Shown one piece after another: positions 50,513 through 61,062 of a stretch of 64,000 bases of DNA. The position numbers were made by a program, and so were the translations under genes. Every line of letters starts with the position of its first letter. Within the stretch, counting starts at the first letter, position 1. Under the pieces are notes generated by a model. That model saw nothing but the letters and a program-made list of their open reading frames with translations, ran no database searches and had not been told where the DNA came from. Origin of the DNA: Papilionanthe hookeriana x Papilionanthe teres (lineage: Eukaryota; Streptophyta; Magnoliopsida; Asparagales; Orchidaceae). The DNA lies in NCBI GenBank assembly GCA_022702705.1, contig CM040433.1, forward strand, positions 20,468,682-20,532,681, read 5' to 3'.

Positions 50513-51404
50513 AAAAAATTTACCATAAATTCCAAAATCAAACTAAACTTGCTAAATTACCTTCCAAAAGTAATTTCCACTAAGTCCAAGAAATTTCTCA
50601 TCCTTTTCCTCAAATTTTTACCATGAATAGTGATTTTAGGATCTTCCAAAATGTACTCAAAATACATGGTAATAATAAAAATTTTTTACTTTGGAGTAGC
50701 GCTCATACCTCAAGGAATCCAAATCTAACAATTTTTGTTGAGATCGGCTCTTAAATGATCCAATATATTGATGCCCTAGGCTCCTTTTTCGTGAAAATTA
50801 GAGGATGAAGACGATATGGGAGTTAAAATGGAGATCATTGGGTTTTTAACTGTTGAAAATCAATTTTCGTGAACTGGCGCTTAGCCGCGAAATCTGGCGC
50901 TTAAGCGCCGGCACTCTGGTGCTTAGCCGCCAGTGCCCAGTTTTTCACAATTAAGAAAATGCACTAAACCACTTAGTTAATCACCCTTAATCTTCTTAAA
51001 ATAATTGTCTCTTCACATAAATGTCTCAATACTCCAATTTCAAATTTTAATATCCATCGATTCCAATCAAGTTTCACACAAATACAAACTTATATTCATT
51101 AAAAATAAACCACACTTAATAGAAACAAAAAATTTCATTCCAAACACTTTGGATGAAATTCCCTAGATACTAGCAGACTAAATAATCATAATGATAGATT
51201 TACATCATTAAGATGTAACAATCACACATTAAAGTGTAACAAAACACAAACATAAAACATTAAACACTTAAAACATCAGACACATAAATCATAAGATACA
51301 CAAAACAAACCATAAGATCAAACTAACATTTAATTCCACTCTCCAGTAGGCAAAATATATCCAGAACCACTATTATTTCCATTTGACCCTTTTGGAATAT
51401 AAAT

Positions 51405-51733
51405 CTAATAGAACGGGGGATGATTAAACACTCTTATATCTTCTTCTTCTAACCACCTGTTCTTCAGGAACATCGCCTTATCTGCTTCTTCCACATGACT
51501 TGTATGAATGAATTGCATCTTGAGTTGCCATCCCATATGCTTCAAATATGCGTTAGTTTCATTAATCTTTGCTTCAATTGAAGTCACTGAGGCTTCGATC
51601 TTTGCAATCTTTTCTATAATTTCTTGAATAGTAACAGCTAGAAATCCATTGAATAACTCTTTAGCACTGTCACTAATAAACTTACTCTTGTCAGAATCCT
51701 CTTTCTTCTTGATCTTATTCTCCTAGGAAGACA
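51405..51733 (-). pseudogene. small second post-integrase ORF of element 1
   Basis: About 109 codons from MSS to FNHPPFY with a single TAG at codon 4 (probably a former CAG). It is basic at the start (NKIKKKEDSDKSK), then heptad-like (IQEIIEKIAKIEAS..IEAKINETNAYLKHM), suggesting a coiled coil. It lies between integrase and the larger ORF. I recognise no family. HPPFY at its end resembles HPFYIPY near the end of the larger ORF, so the two could be related or once formed one gene. Confidence 0.5.
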
Positions 51734-52217
51734 TGATGCACTCAAAACACTCTTCTTAAGACTTAGGAATGAAAATATGACTTGGGGCAAGTGTTTCTCT
51801 TAATCCAGTGCCTTTTTATAGACTTTAGAAGTGCACAAAACTCCCTTACACATTTTAAAACTCCAAAACAACTTCTAAAATCACTTCCCCATGAACTAGG
51901 CTTCTAGAACCTCATTTATCACATGTTTTATAATTCCGGCGCCTAAGCGCCAACTAGGCGGCGCTTGGCCGCCAATGCTCAATTTAGCACAGGTCTGCTA
52001 AATGTTTAAAACTTCATTTCGACTCCTCTAAGTCATAAAATAAGGTCAAATAAACACTACCATAACATAAAAATTTCAAATTACTACTACCAAAAATATA
52101 AAAACAAACCAAACAAAGCACACAAAGCAAACATAAAGCAAATCACACCAATAACTATGGGTTGCCTTCCATGAAGCGCTTGGTTTAACGTCTTCAGCCT
52201 GACATACCCAGAACTCA

Positions 52218-53434
52218 TTATGAGTGACCCAACATTAGATTCTCATCAGATTTAAGTTGATTGACTGAAAAATAAGTTTTAAGTCTATGACCGTTAACTT
52301 TAAATATTTTTCCAGTCTTAGGATCTTGAATATCCACAGCTCCATATGAATAAACTTTTATCACAATAAATGGACCCATCCACTTGGACTTAAGTTTTCT
52401 AGAAAAAATTTTCAATCTGACATTATGCAACAAAGCTTTCTGTCCTGGCACAAGATTTTTAGTAAGAATCTTCCGATCATGCCATAACTTCATCTTTTCC
52501 TTATAAATCTTAGCATTTTCCTAAGATTCATTCCTTATCTCTTCAAGCTCATTTAATTGCAATAATCTCTTCTCAGCAGCATCTTTCAAATTATAATTAA
52601 ACTCTTTAATAGCCCAATATGCTTTATGCTCAAGTTCAATAGGTAAATGACAAGCTTTTCCAAAAATCAACCTATATGGGGACATTCCTATAGGGGTTCT
52701 GTAAGCAGTTCTATAGGCCCACAAAACATAATCCAGTTTGATTGACCAATCCTTTTTGTTTGGATTAACAGTATTTTCCAATATTCTTTTAATTTCATGA
52801 TTAGATAATTCAACCAAACCACTTGTTTGAGAATGGTAAGCAGTAGAAATGTGATGATTTATATGATATTTTTTTGCTAACTTCTCAATAATCGCATTTT
52901 TAAAATGACTTCCCCCATCAGTTATGATTACTCTTAGTATTCCAAATCTGTGAAATATATTATTTCTTAAAAACTTTGCAACACTTTGAGCATCACATCG
53001 AGGTAAAGCAATAGCTTCAATCCATTTAGAAACATAGTCTACTCCTATCAAAATATAAACATTTCTGAAAGATGGTGTAAATGAACCCATGAAATCTAAT
53101 CCCCAAACATTGAATATTTCAACTTCCAACATATAATTGAGGGGCATATCATTTCTTCTAGAAATATTGCCTACATGCTGACATCTATCACAATTTGTAA
53201 GGAATTTTTAATATAAGCATTCATATCTTTAAAAATTGTAGGCTAATAAAATCCAGATTGTAAGATTTTATATGCAGTTTTATCAACTCCAAAATGTCCC
53301 CCATAATCAAAATCATGACATTTTTGAATAATTTCATAAGTATCTTCCAAAGGTATACATCTTTGAATTATAAGATCCTTTCCTTGTTTATATAAAAATG
53401 GGTCATTCCAAAAATAAGTCTTAGCATCAGACAA
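52218..53434 (-). pseudogene. integrase of element 1
   Basis: Three open blocks. 53434-53243 has the end of the zinc domain (CHDFDYGGHFGVDKTAYKI). 53147-52521 is the catalytic core, with GLDFMGSF, a DGGSHF box and the later conserved E region (LVELSNHEIKRIL). 52493-52218 is the C-terminal part with GQKALLHN and KWMGPFIV. Stops separate the blocks (for example after QSGFY and after EEIRNES). Integrase would insert the cDNA into the genome. Confidence 0.9.
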
Positions 53435-53449
53435 AAATTTCTTCTTTTC

Positions 53450-54258
53450 CTAGCATGTCAAACCATAGTGTATAATATGACTAAAAATAAAGTTTACTAT
53501 GTCGACATACCACGAAACACGTCACTCATTAACAGTGAATAATTTTTCATCAGGAAAATGTTCATTAATTTATTCAGCATCACGGATAGACTTTCATTTT
53601 TAAGCATGGACAAATGATCAGCAATTTGATTATCAGAACCCTTCCTTTCGACTATCTCAAAATTAAATTCTTATTAAGGAAGAATCCATCTAATCAATCT
53701 AGGCTTCGCATCCTTCTTCTTCGATAAATATTTGATAGCAGAATGATCAGTATGCACCACACATTTAGTTCCAATTAAATATGATCAAAATTTATCAAAG
53801 GCAAATACTATAACTAATAACTCTTTCTCAGTAGTGGTATAATTAATTTGATCATCATTAAGAGTTTTACTAGCATAATAAATAACTTTGAAAATTTTAT
53901 CATATTTCTGATCTTAAACAGCACCAATAGCATAATCACTAGCACCGCACATTAATTTAAAAGGTTTTTCCCAATTTGGTGAAATTATAACAGGTGCAGT
54001 GATTAAATTTTCTTTTAATGTTTCAAAAGCTTTTAGGCAATCATCATCAAAATAAAAAATTGCATCCTTTTCCAGTAAATGACATAAAGGTTTTGTAATC
54101 TTTGAAAATTATTTGATGTAATGCCTATAGAATCCAACATATCTCAGAAAACTTTTAATTCCCCTTACATTGGCCGGGCAAGGTAAATTAGAGATAACTT
54201 GAATTTTTGCAGGATCAACCTCCAAAACTTTTTCAAAAATTCGATGTCCTAATACAAT
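53450..54258 (-). pseudogene. RNase H and RT-connection region of element 1
   Basis: Minus-strand reading with stops: PAKIQVISNLPCP, FEKPFKLM-type block WEKPFKLMCGASDYAIGAV, YASKTLNDDQINYTTTEKEL, TDHSAIKYLSKKKDAKPRLIRW and FEIVERKGSDNQIADHLS. These are standard gypsy RNase H landmarks. Confidence 0.85.
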
Positions 54259-55069
54259 TCATCCTGCTACCATAAATTGACATTTTTCCCAGTTAAAGAC
54301 TAAATTAGTTTCTTCACAGCATTTTAGAACTTTAGGCAAATGCTCTAAACATGATTCAAATGAAATTCCAAACACTGAAAAGTCATCCATAAAAACTTCA
54401 ATTTCTTTTTCAATTAAATCACGGAAAATAGCCATCATACATCTCTGAAATGTAGAAGGGGCATTACATAAACCAAAGGGCATTCTTCTAAAAGCAAACG
54501 TACCATAAGGACTGGTAAATGTAGTTTTCTTTTGATCCTCAAAAGCAAATTAAATTTGGTAGTAACCAGTATATCCATCCAGAAAATAAAAGTATTTATG
54601 CCCAGCCAGTCTATCCAGCATTTGATCCATAAATGGGAGTGGAAAATGACCTTTTCTTGTGGGAAGATTTAATTTTTCTATAATCAATGCATATTCGCCA
54701 CCCTGTAACTTGTCTTATTGGAATCATTTCATTCTTTTCATTAACAGTCACAGTTACTCTTCCTTTCTTAGGAACACAGTGAATATGACTAACCCATGCA
54801 CTATCTGAAATAGGGTAGATAATTCCAGCATCCAAACACTTCAAAATTTCTTTCTTAACAACATCTTTCATGATAGGATTTAATCTTCTTTGAGGATCAG
54901 CCTGAGGTTTGCAATTATCTTCCATAAGAATTCTGTGCATACAAATTGAAGGATTGATTCCTTTAATATCAGTAATGGTCCATCCAAAGGCTCTCTTATA
55001 CTTCTTCAAAATTTCAAGCAAACACTCTTCTTCTTTTTCAGTCAATTGAAATGAAATTATAACAGACAA
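54259..55069 (-). pseudogene. reverse transcriptase of element 1
   Basis: Open from 55069 to 54611 (KEEECLLEILKKYKRAF, CLDAGIIYPISDSAWVS, RICIDYRKI), then a frameshift, and open again 54483-54259 (MPFGLCNAPSTFQRCM, catalytic box FMDDFSVF at about 54379-54393). The usual box is YMDD-F. Here the first residue is F. Confidence 0.9.
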
Positions 55070-55083
55070 GGTTAAGGGCTCGC

Positions 55084-55386
55084 CTAGAAAACATACTTCA
55101 AATGATCAGGAAGCATTTTTAACTCAAGTTCAGGAGGTTTTTCAATTGATGGACCATAAGATTCATCTTTTTCAGTCATATCCAACAATTCAAAATTTTT
55201 ATGAACATAATTTAATTCTTGCTCATGAAAATCTTCAGAATGATGTAACTCCTCTTCTTGCTTATGTTCCAATTCTTCTCTTTCAGGTTTTTCTTCATAA
55301 GTTGACTTGAAATGACATTCACTCAAATATCTGATAACATCCATCCTATAACATTCATCATCTTTACCTCTTGCAGGATATTTCAT
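55084..55386 (-). pseudogene. protease-RT linker of element 1
   Basis: 100 codons, acidic (EEKPEREELEHKQEEEL), ending ELKMLPDHLKYVF, the usual lead into gypsy RT. A TAG separates it from the protease frame just upstream and another stop follows it, so the polyprotein is cut here. Confidence 0.75.
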
Positions 55387-56034
55387 CTATTTTGAAATAT
55401 TGAATGTAATAATTTGATCATTAAATCTTATCGTTAATTCTCCTTTTTGCACATCTATCATTGCTTTACCTGTGGCTAGGAAAGGTCTTCCCAAAATGAT
55501 GAGTATCTCTTTATCTTCCTCCATATCAAGCACAATGAAATCAACAAGAAAGATAAATTGATCCACTTTAAATAAAATATCTTCTATAACTCCTTTTGTA
55601 TATGTGATCGAACAATCTGCTAATTGCAGAGTTATAGTAGTTAGAGTTATTTCACCTAATCCTAGTCTTTTGAATATTGATAGAGGTATAAGGTTAATTC
55701 TTGCACCCAAATCACATAAAGCTTTTCCATAGAATCTGTCTTTGATTGCACATGGAATTGTTAAACTACCAGAATCTTTAAGCTTTTCAAGAAGCTTCTT
55801 CTGAATTATTGCACTGCACTCATCACTAAGTGCAACTGTCTCATTATCTTCAAACTTCCTCTTTTTGTTGAGAATATCCTTCATAAATTTCACATATCTT
55901 GGCATTTTTTCTAAGGCTTCAACAAATGGAATATTAATGGTAAGCTTCTTAAATATCTCCAAGAATTTTGAAAATTGCTTATCCAACTTTTGTTGACGAA
56001 GTCTCTGAGGAAATGGAGGTGGTGGCTTTTCCAA
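55387..56034 (-). pseudogene. aspartic protease of element 1
   Basis: 215 codons with proline-rich start MEKPPPPFPQRL, active-site box CDLGARINLIPLS (residues 107-119) and the second conserved block ILGRPFLATGKAMIDVQ. The residue after DLGA is arginine where serine is usual. The frame itself is intact, but it is cut off from gag and RT by stops. Confidence 0.85.
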
Positions 56035-56229
56035 ATCAACCTTGGGTGGAGAAATTTGTCTTTAAAAACCTTTCGGAGCGTCCTCTTTTGGTTCTTCAAT
56101 CTCTTCTTTCTCTACTTCAGTTTCTTTTTGAACTCTACCTTCCAACTCTGTTCCACTTCTCAGTTGAATTGCTTTTACATGCTCTTTATTCTTATCTCTT
56201 GAATTTACTTCAGTATTACTTAGAAGCAT

Positions 56230-56580
56230 TCATTGGGATCTATTACTTAATGAATTTGCAATTTGCCCCAATTGATTTTCAATATTTATGATGGTTGCTC
56301 CTTGAATTTGCAATTGATTTCCCATATGTGACACCACTTCTTCGATAGACAATTTCTTCTCCTTTAATTGTAAAGCATTGTTAAAACCTGGAGGATAGCT
56401 TAGTCTATAATTATTATTTTTTTGGTTGTTCCAGTTCCCCAATGGGTTTTTTTGGTGGTTCCCCCATTGTTGATTAATACCACCCTGATTATTGGTATTC
56501 CAGTTAAAGTTTGGATGATTCTTCCAACCTGGGTTATAATAATTGGAATATGGGTTATTAGGCTTGCTTATAGAATTCAA
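56230..56580 (-). pseudogene. gag C-terminal module of element 1
   Basis: Asn/Trp/Tyr-rich start (NNPYSNYYNPGWKNHPNFNWN), then EEVVSHMGNQL and NIENQLGQIANSLSNR. It is parallel to 41671-42159 of element 2. Confidence 0.75.
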
Positions 56581-56739
56581 AGTTTATGGTGAAGAATAAG
56601 AATCAACCATTTGGCCTAATGAATTTTCTTCAATCATGGAATTTGGCTGAGAAAAATTCATCCCAATTTGGTCTATCTTCCTTGAAATTGTAGCAACTTG
56701 ATTTGCTAACATTGCAAAAGCATCATTTTCATGAACCAT

Positions 56740-57560
56740 GGGTACCTTTTTTAGGATTTAACCTTTCAGAAGGCCATTAAAAATCATTAGTAGCCGTTTC
56801 TTCAATTAAAGCATAATCATCAGAAAGCTGTTTAGACAGTAATGATCCACCACCAGCAGCATCGATAATTGATCTAAGAGATTCAACTAGTCCATTGTAA
56901 AAGGTTTGAATTATTAACTAATCTAGTATCAAATGATGTAGACATTTCCTGAGGAGATCTTTAAATCTTTCCTATGTTTCATATATTAATTCACCTTCAA
57001 ACTGGCAAAAAGATGTAATATCATTTCTCAACTTCGCAGTCTTCGATGGTGGAAAATATTTAGCAAGGAATTTTTGTGCTAAATCACTCCAAGTTCTGTT
57101 TGATCCAGGTGCTAACGAATTTAACCATATCTTAGCTTTATCCCTTAGTGAGAAAGGAAAAATTCTGAGTCTAATAGAATCATCCAAAACACTATCATAT
57201 TTAAAAGTAGCACACAACTCTAAAAAATTAGCAAGATACAAATTAGGATCTTCAGTTGTTGTGCCCCCAAACTGATTATTAGGCACCATTTGGATAAAAC
57301 AGGTTTAAGCTCAAAGGAATTAGTAGCTACAGCAGGGTGTTGAATACTACCATGAAGTTCATCCACTATAGGGTTAGCATAATCTCTTAAAGTTTTGAAT
57401 TCTTGATGGATGCCAACATTTTGATTTTGATGATTTGCTATTTCTTGAATATTTTTAGCTTTTTCAGAATTTTTAATTTTTTGATTTTTCTAATAGTTCT
57501 TTCTAATTCAGAATCGTAAGACACAAGTCCCTCAGAACCTGAACTACGCATACAATAATA
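56740..57560 (-). pseudogene. gag capsid core of element 1
   Basis: Likely start MRSSGSEGLVSYDSEL near 57550, followed by a frameshift. The core is open at 57289-56972 (NNQFGGTTTEDPNLYLANF, FPFSLRDKAKIWLNSLAPG, KFLAKYFPPSKTAKLRNDI). It then breaks near GELIYET, although the downstream IIDAAGGGSL-like block is still readable at about 56830-56880. Confidence 0.85.
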
Positions 57561-57657
57561 AAACAAAACAAAACACAACACACTAACAAAAATAAAGAAA
57601 AGTAAAAATTTAAAAATTTCTCAATTTTTTTTAAAAAATGCAGTTTTAATTAATTTT

Positions 57658-57673
57658 CTCGGCAACGGCGCCA
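57658..57673 (-). other. primer-binding site of element 1, tRNA-Asp type
   Basis: The minus strand reads TGGCGCCGTTGCCGAG, six bases inside the right LTR. It pairs with the 3' end of plant tRNA-Asp (CGGCAACGGCGCCA). Confidence 0.93.
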
Positions 57674-57679
57674 AAAACT

Positions 57680-59361
57680 TGATCCCTGAATATTTATACT
57701 TACGTTTTAGATATGAAAATTATGATTTTATAATATGAGATACTACACAAATATATGTATTGTTTATCAAGTAATATAGAAATTTCTGATTAAGTCCCGA
57801 GATATCGAACCAACAGGGAAATTTTAAAACTATTTAAAGAAATAAGAAAATTATATTTTTACTTTTTTAAATGACTTTTGAAAGTATGTTTTGATTTGTA
57901 AAGTTTGAAAGTTGTTTTTGGTATTTTTGATAAAAATCTAAGTAGAAAATGAAAATATCTTTTTCTTTCTCTTATAAAGCAGTAATAATTATGAAAGTAA
58001 GTATTTAAATGTGTTGTGACAATTAGGAGCAAATTTATTATTTACCCTTACTTGGTTCTATAAAGAACATTGGTTAATTTAAAATTTTTAAATTTTGAAA
58101 ATGGTTAGGCAAGGAAGATACCAGCTCTCAATATAGAGTTCCCTCGATTCCCTCCACCTGAGGGCTAACTTCTCATAACAAAATTTAAAATATCAAACCA
58201 AATTAGGGAGATTTAGCCTGTCACTCTAAAATTCTCTAATTTTTCCCCATTAAAAATATACTCCTAATATATTTGCATTCAATTATATGAACTACAATTC
58301 TCACCCATATAATTGCATGTGATATTTAACAATTGTTGTTTGAGAAAATACCACATTGGATCTTACATAATCTCACAACAAATTTTAACATCTTAACTAG
58401 CCAAATTAAGAAGTAAATTAAGTTCATGGAATTAAATCTTCACAACTTATTCCAACTTTAAACACTTATACATTCCACAACAATCCTACATAATTTAATT
58501 ACTTCTTCATTTAAGAAAGAAAAAGATAAAGAAAACTACTCAGATTTCATTGAGAAAACACATGCACACATTGATTTGAAAATAAAAATCATAAAGAAAA
58601 CACAACAAGATTTAATTAAAAATTAAATATAAAAACAAAAGTAAACACTTATCTGAAAATCCTCTCCACAAGACTCCGGAAGTTCCTTTGAAACTTGACT
58701 TTCCACAGGACAACACTACAGAGGGTTGGCACCCAACTCTGTTGACTTGGAAACTGACTTCAGACTTCAATAAAAGCTAGATAAATGAATGGAAGAAAAT
58801 TGGTGAAAAAAAAGTTTCACATCAACCCTTTCTCCTTAAACTAACTAACTCTAAAAGACTTTAAACAATAAAAGACTAAAAGTAAAACTAGAAAAGAACT
58901 CTTAAAATTAGATGAAGACACACTTAAACTAAAAGATGACACACTAAAAGAACACACTAAAAAAGAACACTTAAACTAATTCAAAGTCTTCATAATATAA
59001 TTTTCTAGAAGGTGCATTGGTGTCTCTTCAAATCTTATCCAGATTCAACGTATCCACCAAAAGATGCATCCCTTCATTCAAATTTACCTCCCATGGGAAG
59101 TTAAGTAAGTCACCACCAAAAGTTTCTTCAAACACCCCTTCAAATTGGCGCCAAAAATGAAGAAAATTAGCCGCCAAAGTCCAATTTTTTATTTTATCAT
59201 TTTTTTGCTCTAAATTTGATCCAATTTTGCTCCTTTCATCATAATCACTCATTTTAATCATACATGCAAGAAAAACACAAAATACCTTCCATTAAAATGC
59301 AATATCATAAAAAATAAGTATAAAAATGTACATAAAAACACTATATATTTTAGGTGTATCA
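57680..59361 (-). repeat. 5' LTR of element 1
   Basis: Plus strand TGATCCCTGAATATTT to TTTTAGGTGTATCA. 1682 bp, about 75 bp shorter than its partner because of several deletions, one of which removes the GC hairpin core. Confidence 0.92.
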
Positions 59362-59366
59362 AGCCG

Positions 59367-60402
59367 TGAGAGAGCTTTTATAGAGTGCTGTAAGGGATTC
59401 GTTGAAGAGCTGAGATTCTTCTTCCCCACCTCTTCTTCTTCTTCTTCTTCCCCTCCATCTTCCTTACCACTCTCTCTTTTATTTGAGGGCTTGGATATTT
59501 TGAGGTTTCTTCAAGGAGTGACCTAGAGTTGGGTCATTTTTCCACATCTTCTTCTTGTGTGCTACAATATCCTTTTTCGGTAAAGCTTCGAGTGATCACA
59601 ACTAGGAAAGAGCCATCCTACCTTGGGGAAGGTAACTCTGGTGAGCTTTGGAGATCTCTCCAACAAGGAGCGCTTCTTCATATATTTGGGAAGGGTTCGT
59701 GGCCTCCTCTTCTACCTTCTAGGAGAGCTTCTTCTTAAACTTTGGTGGACGTTAAACAAACTTCATGGTGGTGAGAGTCTCCGCTTCAACATCTTCTTCC
59801 TTAGGTAGCTCTAGGGATTTAATTATGGTAGGCGTGTAGGTTAGATCTCCCACATGGGATGCGTACACCGACCGTCATTAGTAGGTGCGACCACGTGCCA
59901 ATGTGATGGATTGTTTGCTTTACTAGAGAGATCCTTCGGTTAGGGTTTTCCTACGTGGTTATATCCTATATGAAGCTCAGTGTTTCCTTATTGTAAAACA
60001 TAGGCCAAAATCCCCATGGATTAGAGTCCCTTCCTCCTTTTACTCTGGATTCCAAAATTTTTCTTGAAGAAATTGGGAGGTTTGACTTGGCCAAGTGAGA
60101 AAAGCTTTGCAGCAAGCTCACTTTTCAAAGCCTTGATGAGCACGTGAAATGGGAAAAGCTTTGTAGCTTGCCTATTTGCGACTTCATGGAGAGTTCTCCC
60201 TCCATAAACCCAGGGAGAAAATCCTCACGCACCTCTCCAAAGCAGGATACGGTTATGCCGCATATCTAAGTGCGAAACCCTAGGTTCTTTAGCGAAGATG
60301 TTAGCACAAGCATGGTTTGTCATCGAGCATGCTTTTTGCCATGGATTGTGTTATGTGTGCCTTTCATGGGACATCTCACACTTGCACTTTTACTTGCATC
60401 AC
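59367..60402. other. older LTR-like sequence right of element 1
   Basis: Begins with CTTCTTCTTCTT-rich text and phrases such as GTGAGCTTTGGAGATCTCTC, GC-richer than average, as in the 5' regions of other gypsy LTRs. It is probably the continuation of the host repeat at 45238-46032. Open frames of 60-70 codons here have no recognisable domain. Confidence 0.4.
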
Positions 60403-60833
60403 TTGTGCCTCGATAGGCCATCCAAGACTAATCAACACCACTTCTGCCTCAATCAGTCATCCCGGATTGATCGACACCACCCATTCCTTAATCAGGCATC
60501 CCAAACTGATCGGCATCACTTGTTCCCTGATCGGACGTTTCAAACTGATCAGCACCACTCGTGCCTCGATCCGTCATCCCGAACCGATCAGTACCACTTG
60601 TGCCTTCATCAATCATTCCGGACCGATTGGCACCACTCGTGCCTTGATCGGTCATCTCATATTTTTTAACACCACTTGTGCCTCGATCGATCATTCTAAA
60701 CTAATCGACACCACTTATACCTCAATCAGATGTCTCCGTTCGATCAACATCACTTGTGCCTCAACTGGGTACCCTGACCCGGTTAACATAGCACCTTGGC
60801 TCGACTGGCTATCCTTGCCAGTCAACCAACCAC
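60403..60833. repeat. 39-bp minisatellite, about 11 units
   Basis: A unit of the form TTGTGCCTCGATCGGTCATC...CGATC..CACCAC repeats with an exact 39-bp step (one unit 41 bp). Because 39 is 13 codons, several frames stay open across it. One minus-strand frame reads a 13-residue repeat around DRGTSGADQFGMT. Units differ at many positions, so the array is old. A looser 30-33-bp repeat (GACATACC...GGGCCACT) continues at about 60965-61040. Confidence 0.92.
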
Positions 60834-61062
60834 TTGCACCATCACATGTTGCGCATGTGTGCGTGCACACTTTCCTGCTTGCATATTGCATCATGCTCTG
60901 TGTGTCTTCATTTACATGATCATTATTGTTTTCTTAATCTGCACTTCTCCAGATCCCTGCCTTCTCGACATACCTTTTTTGGGCCACTACCTCCACGACA
61001 TACCCATTCCTTTGGGTCACTCCCTCCTCGGCATTGTCGGCATATTTTTAGGTTATGTGTTT

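Larger units (their letters stand above)
46038..59361 (-). mobile_element. Athila-like Ty3/gypsy element 1, full gene order, inactive
   Basis: A 13324-bp element. The LTRs run 46038-47794 and 57680-59361, with canonical TG...CA ends and flanks AGCCA (46033-46037) and AGCCG (59362-59366), a target duplication with one change. In minus-strand order: primer site, gag, protease, RT, RNase H, integrase, two extra ORFs, purine tract. Several stops and frameshifts fall in gag, in pol and in both extra ORFs, so it is not autonomous today. LTR ends, primer site, protease module and gag layout match element 2 closely, so the two are related. Confidence 0.94.

Noticed and set aside
60403..60833. CRISPR-like regular repeat
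   Set aside because: Units are contiguous with no unique spacers, the units diverge, and the context is plant nuclear DNA.
60317..60919. 200-codon plus-strand ORF and overlapping frames
   Set aside because: They are open because of the 39-bp (13-codon) repeat. No start context, domain or codon bias supports a gene.
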